A stretch of DNA of 64,000 bases from Acanthaster planci (lineage: Eukaryota; Echinodermata; Asteroidea; Valvatida; Acanthasteridae): NCBI RefSeq assembly GCF_001949145.1, contig NW_019091661.1, forward strand, positions 61,782-125,781. The letters run 5' to 3'. A program made the translations under genes and the position numbers. A model generated the notes under the pieces. The model was not told the DNA's origin. It was given only the letters and a program-made list of their open reading frames with translations, and made no database searches. This document shows positions 1 through 12,100 of the stretch, piece by piece. The number at the start of each line of letters is the position of its first letter. Within the stretch, counting starts at the first letter, position 1.

Positions 1-160
1 AATGGGGCTTGAATTAGTGGACTGGACCCTCCAGGGCTCGCGTAAAAGGCAGCAGTTGGCGCGAATGTTTCATAGCGCCCTCTACCTGCCACTTTCACGA
101 TTGTAAAACAATCACTGACTTGGGGGATTCTTGTCACAGTCCATGTGCGCGCACGACGTC
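1..160 (+). promoter_or_regulatory. 5' flank / 5' UTR of EIF3B
   Basis: This stretch directly precedes the EIF3B start codon and must hold part of the 5' UTR or promoter. No TATA box is obvious. An in-frame ATG at 143-145 would add six residues but has T at -3. A segment at about 72-92 resembles the CTCF core on the minus strand (AGGGCGCT). The transcription start cannot be placed from sequence alone. Confidence 0.4.
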
Positions 161-3100
161 ATGGCGGAGGGGAACGCAGAGAAAGATCGGCAGACAGGCC
201 GAAAAATGGAGAAATCTCACGATAATGCACAGCATGAGGCAGATCAGAACGGTGATGAAGCAGAGCCCAACTTTAGCGACCCTGAGGACTACGTCGATGA
301 CGTGAAAGATGATGGTAATGTGCCAATAAACTCCGTCTTTTTACAAAATGCGTCGTCCGTATGTTTGCGTGGACATCGATTGGCGCGGCATGTCTTTCGA
401 TTACCGGAAGTATGCAGTCCAGCAATATGCTGCGCTGCATTATGGGAAGATTTGCGTCAAAGTAATCTTGAGGCGCCTCTCCATATGCATATTTTGGGTT
501 TGCTGCGTACACAATGCGTTCATCTGTTTCACTTTCACAGACACAAAATCAACTCATATTTCATAACATACATGAACGATGTAAAAACAAGTCCGGCAAT
601 GTGATTGGCTGCTACCACTTTTGGTAAATGAGCCCATTTGCTGTGTACAAACGGTTGACAGATTCGTTAAGTCAAAATTTCTGAACTCACAGTAATAAGT
701 GGACATAAGAGGGCGCAAAGCAAGTACTGCTGCGGCAGTAAAAAAAACCTTCACAGCCAATCATAAACTTCACAGACAGACGTCACTGAGGATCCCAACT
801 TGGTCAAGTCTGAGTGAAGTGAGATGGTTTTAGGAATGTTTACGGGTTGGCGACTAGGGGGAACAAAGATGTAACACCTTTAGTGATTAACAGGTTGAGG
901 ATTTTTTATTAAGAAAATAAAATCAAGATTTTGTTAAAATTTAAATTGGATTTTAAAAATTTGTACAAGAAATTGGAGAGTTTTCCACAAAATTCAGGGG
1001 TGTGATTTGTCAAGATTTTTCCGGATTTCCGGAATTTCTGTGAGACTATCCGGAATTTCTGTGAGACATTCCGGATTTCCATATTGTCAGTGCTTTCAAT
1101 ATGTAAAGCAAAGACTACATTATTTGGTGCGAAACTGAGCGAAAGACTTGCACAAGTTTAGGTGTATAGCATTGCATTGTTACTCTCCCTGGAAATGCAC
1201 CAGATACATAGGTAATAGTACATTGAACAGACGGGGTATCATTGTTAAAACATAGGGACCCAGGCCAGCGGTGTGATCGTTGTATGTACATGTACTGTAC
1301 GTTCGTTGTGTGTGTATGTACAGTACACATGTTGTCGTTGCATGCACTGTGTACGACTTGCATCCATCTGCCATTTGGTTTCGTTCTCGTGGTGGTCTGA
1401 TGTCGTTGACGTCCGTCAAAAATGTCATACAAAGTAGTAGGTAGGGAAGGGGATCTGAATGTTGACAAAGGATTCAAGAATTCTTGGAAATTTTCCTGGC
1501 TGGAAACCGAGGTGGACAGAGAATTAACCAAGGGGAAATCAATATATTATCGTAACTTTCTCCTGAAAATCAACAAACCTGGGTACAGCAAGTGCATGTG
1601 GTGTCACAAGTAATGCAGTACTCATCTGTATGAGACAGTTTTCAGTTTTAATAAATTGTGATTGTGGATCACTGATAACTGCATGTGTGTGTATTACACT
1701 TCTAGGTCTTTGATTGTCACCAGTTATAGCTTATATGTGTAATTGCAATTGAAGTGAATGAGGACAAGGGTTTTGTGGCAGTAAATGTTATTGTATCCCT
1801 CAAAGTAAGAACAGCTCTTGTTGTGGCTTATATGTATTACCTGAATCTCCTCCTATATTCAAATGGATATGCTGCGAATTGTTGGGAAGCTGTGGCCAAC
1901 GCGACTTGCAAAACCCTCCGACGAATGTTATGCGGAGTTTTCATTTTCCCAAAATCACACCCCTGAAATGATGTATTCCAAAGCAAACGAATTAGCTGCA
2001 TATGTATTCATTTTCCTTTACTTATTTCTTGTTACAAAATTAAACAAATTTAACTTAAACTTAAATCAAGTAATTTGATTGAAATTACTAACAGTAGCAT
2101 GGCACCTGCATGTACATGTACCTACAGAGAAGACGCTTCCTTCAGAGATGCATGTACCAAGGGTGAAGTGCGTATCAGGTTTTAAACCGAACTCTAAATT
2201 TTGACAGTGTAGAGTTCACAGGAATTTGCTCATACCTCCATAAAATAACTAACAATTGAACAACATGGCATCCACCACATGTAAATACATTTGTTTTACA
2301 TACTACATATGTAGGTACAAAATGCTGGTATTTTACCTACATGTAGCTCTAATTTGTGCAAACAGCAGTCTTGTTTTGTTTGGGATCCAGCTCCTTTGTG
2401 ATTAATAGAGTAATAACCGAGGCTTGATTAAAACTCACTTTATTAAGAACATTTCGTTACTGGTTGGTTTCACTACATAGTAATTTCACTTCACATCAGT
2501 TCATCTGCGTTCTGTGTCATTTCACCCAGCAAGCGCCACATGTGCCAATTTCTACATAAGGGGATTTTTAGTGTGGCATAGGCAAGGCTCATACACCATT
2601 GACGAGGGTCCATACGACATAATGTAGCTGAGATGAACAAAATCATTTGGAAATTTTCGATTTGTTTTTACTTTTCCACCCCAGAAGATTTTATCGTATT
2701 TATGAAAAAATTGTGATGAGTTTGTTTTATACTGGAACGTTTAAAACCAGCTTGGGGGCTAGGGCAACCATAATGGACGCTGCCTTTGGCTATGTCAAGA
2801 AAGAACTTTTCTTTTTTTCTGTTTTCACAGAACTGCTCGGTGACATCCTGAAGCTCAGGCCCCAGAAGGCCATCGGCAGCGACTCAGTCATTGTGGTGGA
2901 CAACGTCCCGAATGTTGGCCAGGACAGGCTCCCAAAACTGAAAAATGTCATCCGCCGAATCTTCAGCAAGTTTGGTGACATCATCACCGAACATTACCCA
3001 GAGGACAACGGCACCACAAAAGGGTAAGTTGGAGGTATAAGGTGGAAGGCTGACACCCTATACAATGAAGTGACCAAAAACTAAAGATTCCAAAGATCTT

Positions 3101-6100
3101 TGCAAAGAAAGGTCAGAAGAAATTCAATGAAGAGAGTTTGGGACTCTAATTTCAGAGTATTTTTGAGAGTGCTTTTGACTCACAGTTGCCTGAGGGTGCC
3201 ACATACTCTCAACCAGCATGGATTATTTGAAACCTCTGTGTGTGAACAGACTCACTGGGAATCACTCAAGCCTGGGGACGAGTGTGGACGTCACCCAGTA
3301 CGGCATATGGAATTTGATGTATTTAAATGTTCCCAGTGTCATCGGCACAGGAAGTCCCCATTTACGTGTTATTCAATGTGAAGTGTTTAAATCTGTTTAG
3401 GGTACTAATCGAGTTTAAGAAAAAAATCATAACTACATACATGTCCCTTTCTAAACAGTTTTTTACATTAAACAAATTCCGATGTAAAATAAGCGTATTA
3501 TGCTTTTCTTTTTACATATTTCCCTTCCTTTTCTAACAGGTTTATTTTCCTGGAGTTTTCCTCACCAGCGAACGCCATTGAGGCCGCTAAACAGATGAAT
3601 GGATACCGGTTAGACAAGACGCATACATTTGCCGTAAACCTGTTCTCAGACATAGACAAGTAAGTTGCGCTGTCAACGTCACCACAGTGTTAGCGGGTGT
3701 TGGGACACTCAGTTTCTGTTCAGACAAACATTCAGTACATCCAGATTCGTGGAGAAGAAATGTTCAACTGCATGAAATGTATGAACTGCTTGTAAAGTGT
3801 CACACTTTCCTTCTTTAATTAATGCTTGTATCTTGCCAATCCAACAAAAAATTTGGCAACGTAACCTTCAAGTAATTTGTCATCTTGAAAAGACATTGCC
3901 CCCTTGATGTTTTTATTGTGAAGACAGGCTTCTATTTGGTTTTTGCCAGGTGAAAAAAATTTGTGTTTTATTAAAAGAAACCTGGAATAACTGCGTGAGA
4001 CATGCTTATACTTTGCTCAATTAAATATATATTTATCAATGTTGTATTTTAATGAATTACTATTTTTATCCCTTCAGATACACTCAGATTGATGACAAAT
4101 GGGAGCCACCCAATCCCCAGCCGTACAAAGATTTTGTAAGTGATTTTGCGGAATCAGACTTCTCCGCTTGTTTTTTGAACTGAACTGAGCTGTTTTTTTA
4201 ACGTATCTTCCCTGAAACCAGTTTCTGCTTATTTCGTGGTCCAGCAGCATCATAGAATCGTCAATTTCATTTTGTGGCATGCAGATCAGACACTTAACAA
4301 ATATAATAGGAAATGGTTTGCGTGCCCGTGCCTTTGTGGCTCTGGGCCGGGAGCATATAGCCACTGATTTAAGGCTTGTGAGATCAACATGTTGTGGCAT
4401 TTGTACGGGAAAGTTTTAGAAAAGGGTTTTTCACAAAAAGATTATCCAAATTTTGAGACACTCCTGTAGCATGGGATCCCACTCAAGACTTCTGAGGTAT
4501 TTGCAGTACTCAGGAGGATAGAACCTAGCCACTGTTACACGAGGCTTGATTCTCGAAAATCGCGTGCAAGGAACATGCCAATTGTTTTGCAGCACGGCAT
4601 TAAATGGTGGAGGAGCCCAGCAAGTTCCTAGTAAAGTGAGTAAGGGTGATGTAGCAACTGAACGGTTTGCAATTGGTGCATTATAGTTTCTGAGCAGGAG
4701 TCTGGGTTATTACTTTAAAAGGAACAGGTTGATGCCGGTTCATCTTTGTTACCAGAGCTAAAGCAGAATTGAAAATGAATTCAGTTTCTACCTAGTTTAT
4801 GCTTTTCAATTTATTGAGGATTTCCACTGTCTGTCTGCTTTGAGCAGAAGCACCCCCTCACCAGTTGAAAAGAGCCACATTGGTTGGGAGTGTTCATTTT
4901 GTTGGTAGCAATGCGACTGTGATGCGTGCATTTCCTAATTGTTCATGAACCAGTAAGCTACTGACCAAAAGAGCCTCCGTTGCTAAGGAAATAGCACCCT
5001 CTCTAGGTCCAGCTTGATCTCATCATGCACCAACAATGATGGCAGAATTCACAGCATCTGTCAGCCTTAGGCTGCATCCGAATCTGTTGTCTAGAGCTAG
5101 GTCTAGGTCTTTGCTCCATAGGAAATGTGCGGAGACGGGCAGAAAATAGACCTAGCCGTAGCTCTTGAATTACGTTTTGGGCACGGCCATAGACTCATTA
5201 TTCTGTGAACAGCTGGATCATTTGCTATGTGTGAAGCCTGACCTGTCATCAGCAATCATACCTGATACTTCCCTTGTGAATTGCCTGTCTGTCCAGTCCG
5301 CTCAAGCGGGAACAAGAGAGGGTGTGTTTGAACGTGGAAATGATGATCTCCCGTGAGTGCGCATGTTCACACGCGTGTGGCGCCAAGCGCGATGAGGATG
5401 TGCAACCAATTCATGTTGGATTGTATGGTCTTACCACTTGCGCCGGGCACATACATAGACTCAGCTGAAAAACTTCCCACCAGCCTGTCTCTCCTTCGCC
5501 GGTGAGGGCGCACTTGAACTCGGGGCAGATTTGGCATTTTTTTTTTTCTTTTTTGCATGTCTCCACACTAGGGCAACCTGAGGTACTGGCTTCAAGAAGC
5601 TGACTGCAATGACCAATACAGTGTCATCTTTGACGGCGGAGAGAAAACAGCTATCTTCCTGAATACATCTTCAGAAGCATCTGTCGTAGAAGAGAGAAAG
5701 GTAAACACATACTTTCTCGTATCTTTTTCTAAACCATAAGTTTTCCTTTTAGGCACAGTCTATTTTGTATTTGTTTGCAGAAGCACAGTAATTTTGATAG
5801 ACACTTAAACACAAAATTTGTTCTCAATCTCTCATTGGTGTAGTAAGACCAGTTCCTATTCTGAGCAAAAACAAGGATACATGATCTGTGACTTCAAAGC
5901 AAACGCTTGTGTGGCAGATTTTTTGACAGGTGATCACACTTGAATGTTTTTCCATAGGTGTACCTCAACATCAGACTCTCCTTTGCAGTACCCATACTGG
6001 AGTAACTTTCTTAACCATTTTTTACAGCACAAATATGCACTAGTGCCCACAGTCACTCTCTTGCATGTGTTTTCTATATGGAACACAAACATGCACAGGT

Positions 6101-9100
6101 TTAGTGTGTACACAGTAGATTGGCAGCACAAAATGACCCAGGGTCTTTTGTGCAGTCTTCTTCACTGCATTTAGTTTACTGCAAATTATGCACATGGAAC
6201 AGTGAAGCACAGTTGTTGGGCAGTACAAAAGTGCAATCTGATATTCCTGTGAGGGTCTGTTGGTGCAGTGCACAACACAACACAGCTGTGCTTCTTTGAG
6301 ATGTTTATCAAGTGACCCAAAGAGTGACTTCAGCATAGGAGGCTTAAAATGCGGTATATAACACACTTCACTGAAATACTATACCATACGTACTTGAACC
6401 CAAATCCAAAGTGTCACAACACCTGCAGTAACCTGGAGTTTTGTGTTGTTAATTTGAGTAGCAATGGACTGAGACATATGTGAGGTGGTCACCACAGGGC
6501 ACGTACCTTGCTACGTTCCATCATCGAGGCATAGCGCTGTGGGGTGGTCCCAAGTTTGAACAGATCAAGAGATTTGCCCACACAGGTGTACAGCTGATTG
6601 ACTTCTCACCATGCGAGAGGTAAGAGCGTGATCCTCTTGAATGAGATTCCATAAGCCCCCAGATCCTTCAAAATCCACTAAGGATTTGAAAGATTTTATG
6701 GATTGAGGAATATTTGGCTAAGCCAGTGCTGCTTTCCATGGGAATTGATTCCTCTGGAAAGTTGGAGTGCACATCTGTATACAGTCATTTGCAAAAGTTT
6801 AAGACCACCTGAAATTTTATTGGTATTTCTATCACTGGGCCTGCATAACATTGTCTCATTGACTGATTACTTCACATGATTTTACATTGGTGCATAACAT
6901 AAGTGTAGTGCTGTATACCCATTTGAATGAAATTTTTTGCAAAGGCAGGTCTTGTATGACATTTTGTCTGTAAGGCAGCATGGGTAAAAAAGCCAGTCTA
7001 AGCAGTCAGAAATAAGGGAGGGCACACTGAATATTAGACTGTTAACAGTCAAATCATGGAAATGTAATCAAAATGTTTAACCAAGGTTACACATTGAAAA
7101 TAAACATAAGTTGCCATGATTGATTGGTTTAAGTTCAGTTTTCCTTCAGGTTAACACATTTTCTATGGGTGGCCCTAAGCTTTTGCAAATGACTGCAGTC
7201 CCTGACAAACCTCTCTTTGCAAAATGTCAAAAATGAAAACAACCACGATGTACTGGATTTCATTGAGGGATTGGAAGACTTGAGAAAATAGAATGGCTAA
7301 AAGGCATCCATTTTTTCCCATCCCTTTTGTAAGCATACAAAATGCATGCTAGGAGGGGAGGAGTGTACAGTCTGTGTATGCTTTCATAAACTTGACGAAT
7401 GGTCAGTCAGCCATCATCCTTTTCTTGCATATGTTTTGGAAGGTGGGAGGGGGGTCAGAGGAGGGTATGATTTGTACACCCTTGACAAGGATAGCAAAAA
7501 TGGATGAGTCTTTAGACAACCGTGTGACACCTCAAAACTTTGTCAGGACAATTTTCCTCCCCTCAGGAAATTTCACCACCCTCGTGTATTCATCACATGA
7601 ACATTTCCATTTTAATACGGCGTTTGGAGTGCAATGATTGTGTTGTCTCGTTCGCACCCCCAGGTATCTCGTGACCTTCAGTCCTGTGATTGACATGAGA
7701 GATGACCCTCAGGCAATCATCATTTGGGACGTCCGGACAGGCAAGAAGAAGAGGGGTTTCCATTGCGAGAGTGCTGCACACTGGCCGATATTCAAGTAAG
7801 CAGTAGACCTCATTCAAGGGGAAGCCATTTTGATTTAAATGTTTAGATATAATTTGTCACAAGCTTTAAATTAGTCTAAACAAAAGCTGGCATGGATTTG
7901 TGCGAATTTTTATTTTGTCCCTGTTAGTTTTACTCACAGGCTCCCCATATTTTACCTCACTTTCAATTCAAGATGGCTGGCACATGAATACGGTGTATTA
8001 CATGAGCCCTCCAGTGGCCTACTTTGCCGTGGTGCAAATGACCTTGTTCCACACAAGACTTATCTCTAACCTGCCTCAGTCCTCCAAAATCCTCAGGAGA
8101 TTTTGCAGGATTCTGGAGGATTGATGCAGAATGGCAAAAAAATGCGCTGATTGCAAAGGATACATTGTGTCAACGTCTTGGGTTAGATCTCGTCTTGTTT
8201 AATCTTGTGTTGTTTTAGCCATGCACAAATTCATGTCTAGATTAAAGGCGAAATCATCCACGCTGCTCCAGCATACCATTTGAATTGCCTCAACATAACG
8301 ACAGGAATGGATGGAGTATTTTGAAGGATTGAGGCACTGGTCACCGCTCCAATGAACAAATTCAAGGAGTGTTTGAGGATTTTGATGTTTAGCTTCATAC
8401 AGTGATAGTGTTGTATGCATCAACACATTGATTACACAAGACTGATGTATGAGTAGTAAACTGGAGTTGATATGGCAAGGTTTACTTCAGGGAATTTAGT
8501 CAAAACTTAAAGAGATATGGTTAAGTCTTGTGAGCTGGGACTGGTGTTGTGGCTTTGAGAAGGTAATTTTTGCATTATTTGCCTAATTGCATTTGTTACT
8601 ACTGGACTGTAATATGAGCTGCAACCGACAGGCATTTATGTCATGAGCTCGTGGCTCTGTGAGCCCTTGTAGAAAGTTGTCCATTTTCTGACATTGCTTT
8701 CATCGCAGGTGGAGTCATGATGGTACGTACTTTGCCAAGCAATCTCCGGACATGCTGAGCATCTACGAGACGCCGTCCTTTGGCCTGTTGGAGAAGAAGA
8801 GCATGAAGATATCAGATATCAGGTAAGCAGGGGGAGCAATTGCGACTATCTGCTCTCGTTACCTGTTTTTGTAAAGAAACTCAAAACTCAATTTTTAGAG
8901 AAAAATGAGTAATTATACGTAATTTTTCTGAAGTGCTCTTTTAATTAACCCTAACCCTCCTGAATCCTTCACCTGTTGGAGGATTGAGGAGGGTTAGGGT
9001 TAAGCATCTTGCCCTTGTCTCACACTGCATGGTTTTTTTCTGATTGCCTCCTCATCTGTCTGCTTAACCTAACACCTAAATGTTGTCATTTTCTTATGAA

Positions 9101-12100
9101 TGTTATTTCACTATGATAATATTAACGATATTTATATTATATTTATATTTATCTGTGACAAATGTACGTTTGTGTAGCTAATCTGTGTCACAATGACAAC
9201 ATTGAATAAATGTCCTCCTCTAACTAACTAAAAAAAAAAATTAACATCTTGGTTGTTCCAAGAACAATCCAGGACACCGTTATAATTCAAATTCAATTCA
9301 GCATTTCCATGGTGCCCCCCAAATTGGGTACTCTCACAGACTCAACATAACGTACACCTGCCACTGTTGAGTAACAACACCAAACCGCACAGTATTTACA
9401 TATTACAAACACCTTTGGAGCTTCTTAAATAGTATGAATGCAGAGTCAGCACCCAGCAGTGGATCGGAACAGTGAAAAGTTGTGACTGTTTGGTCATTTG
9501 AAATTTTATGTGGAAATAAGCATCACTGTTTAGTTCTTTTCACAAAGCGTGCAGTTGCAAACAATAAACGTGCTTTAATACTGTAATGGTGGCCGATATC
9601 AGGGAAACCTCATAGTTACATGGTACTTTGACATCTTATGATTAGGGAAACCTTGTAGTTACATGGTACTTTGACATCTTATGATCAGGGAAACCTTGTA
9701 GTTCATGGTACTTTGACATCTTATGATCAGGGAAACCTTGTAGTTACATGGTACTGTNTTACATGGTACTTTGACATCTTATGATCAGGGAAACCTTGTA
9801 GTTACGTGGTACTTTGACATCTTATAAATGGACCTCATACCTACACAATCCTAGTATAGGCAAATTTTACTTATCAGTGTAATCAGAATAATGGATATGT
9901 TGCAATTAAAGTCCAAAGAAGACCTGCTTTCTACCATCAAAAGGAGAAAGCTGACATGGTATGGCCACACAAATAGGGGAAGTGGCCTCTCAAAAGCCAT
10001 CCTCCAAGGAACAGTTCCGAGGAAAAGGAAACGGAGACGACAGAGGAAGAGATGGACCGACAACATTACAGAATGGATGGGATTGTCACTTGTTCAAACT
10101 CAGGCGCTTGCGCACAAGCGTGAGAGATGGAGGGCTTTAGTGCGATGTGTTGACAGGCAGTGGCCCTATGACCATCAAGGGTTACGGGATCAGTAACAGC
10201 AAGCAATGAAGAAAATATCTGAAGGCCAGGGTACTTGTAGAATGGTATTTTGGAACACAATAAATTGTGACCCACTATGTGAAAATATGAATCACAAATC
10301 GCCGGGAACCGTTAACATATTTTACCCATTGTCCATTTTCTTTAGAATGTCAAAATGAATGTCAAAATAGCCCCAGGACTCCTTCTTGGCAGAGTTCATT
10401 ATTACCCAAACAGTAAGTTTGGGAAAGATGTAAAGCAAATTATTGTATCACTTTGGCAACAAGTGACATATCCCTTTTGTTTTCGGGTTTGTCCTCCTGG
10501 CAGGGACTTTGCCTGGTCCCCAGCTGACAATGTACTGGCCTACTGGGTGCCGGAAGTCAATGAGAGCCCGGCCAGGGTCACCCTGGTGGAGATCCCCTCC
10601 CGCAAAGAACTCCGTGCCAAAACCCTCTTCAACGTGGCTGACTGCAAGATCCACTGGCAGAAGCAAGGGGACTACCTGGCGGTCAAAGTGGACCGCTACA
10701 CCAACAAGAACAAAAAGGTGAAGATCAGATACCCCTTGCACCATTTTGTTAGTGACGCTGACCAGTTGTTTGCTGAGAAACAGCACTGCTGTGCATTTCT
10801 GCTTACACGTCTATGTTTTCAGGGTTCCCTCAATCAAACTGGGGCCACACCCCCAAAAAGGAGCCCCCTAAAAATGAAAATAAAAATTTGTGAAAGGCGA
10901 TATTTTTTGGCTGTATTTCCCATTTCACTTCCCTTGCTTCCCAAAGTATGAAAAATGCCCCCAAATGTAGCCCCACCTCCCCGGCCCTAAATTGACCATT
11001 AAAGTTTAATGAAGAAAATTTTCCCCCCCCAAAAAAAACTGTTTGCTCCCCACCCTGAAAATTTGTTTCTGGATCTGTCTTTGTTCTCTGGCCACTTTTG
11101 GTCCTCTTGGATCACGACAACCTTCACCTAGGGTTTTGTGACTGATTTCCAATGTCACCTTCATTGGCAGGTGTCACTGTGGAACTTTGAACTTTTCCGG
11201 ATGCGGGAGAAACAGATCCCGGTGGACCAGGTTGAGGTCAAGGAGACCATCACGGCCTTCGCCTGGGAGCCTGTCGGCTCTCGGTTCTGCTGTCTGCACG
11301 GCGAGGCACCGCGCATCTCGGCCAGCTTCTACAAAATCCACGAGAAGGGCAAGGTGGAGCTAGTCAGTAAGTGGCAGCAAGGGGGCCGTGGACCTCCAAA
11401 ATCCACATCCTCATTGCAGTTTGCGATCGGCCTTCAAGGTCACCGCATGGATGATGTGACTCAAACGGGGGAGCTATAGAGTGACAACGCCACAACTGTG
11501 GTGGCACAGCACTCACACGCACATTCTTAATCTAGATGTGTTCATGCATTGGGCAAGACACAGCATCCTATTGGTTGGAGAGGCTTGTAGAGCGCATGTA
11601 CCCCCTCTTTATAGTGAACATTGTGTCACTGTCGTAATGGTTTCAAAATAAATCTAGTTGCAGAATTGTGCTATAATAATGAAGAATGCTCTCTCTTATG
11701 GTATTGTAATGTCACTGAAAATACAAAAAGATTTTGCTTAAAGCAGAAGACATTACGTATTTCAAAACACATTGTAGGAGGTACATAAATTGCAGGAAAG
11801 AAATGTGTTGCGTGAACCACAAGTTGTATTTAATGGAATCTCTCTTCATTTTGCTTTACCAACGTGTTTTATAGGAGGGAAGTCATGCAAATTCATTTTT
11901 CAATTATCTCAAAATGTAATGTCACATTAGGTTTTACCTCTGCACCACTGTACGTGCACGTCCACACCATATTCGCAGTGTGATCTGAGACCCGCAAATA
12001 AATCACAAACTCACTTGGGTGGGATTTGAACCCACTGCTTCCTGCTTACCAGTGCAGACATCTCAGAATTTCATTTGTCTTTTGCAGAGACTCTTGAGAG

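Noticed and set aside
131-160. Upstream extension of EIF3B from TTG 131 or ATG 143
   Set aside because: TTG is not a credible start here and ATG 143 has a weak context. ATG 161 (GTCATGG) is better.
10355-10951. 198-codon frame around EIF3B exon 9
   Set aside because: Only 10504-10717 matches eIF3b. The flanks are intron sequence with clear CAG and GTGAAG splice sites.
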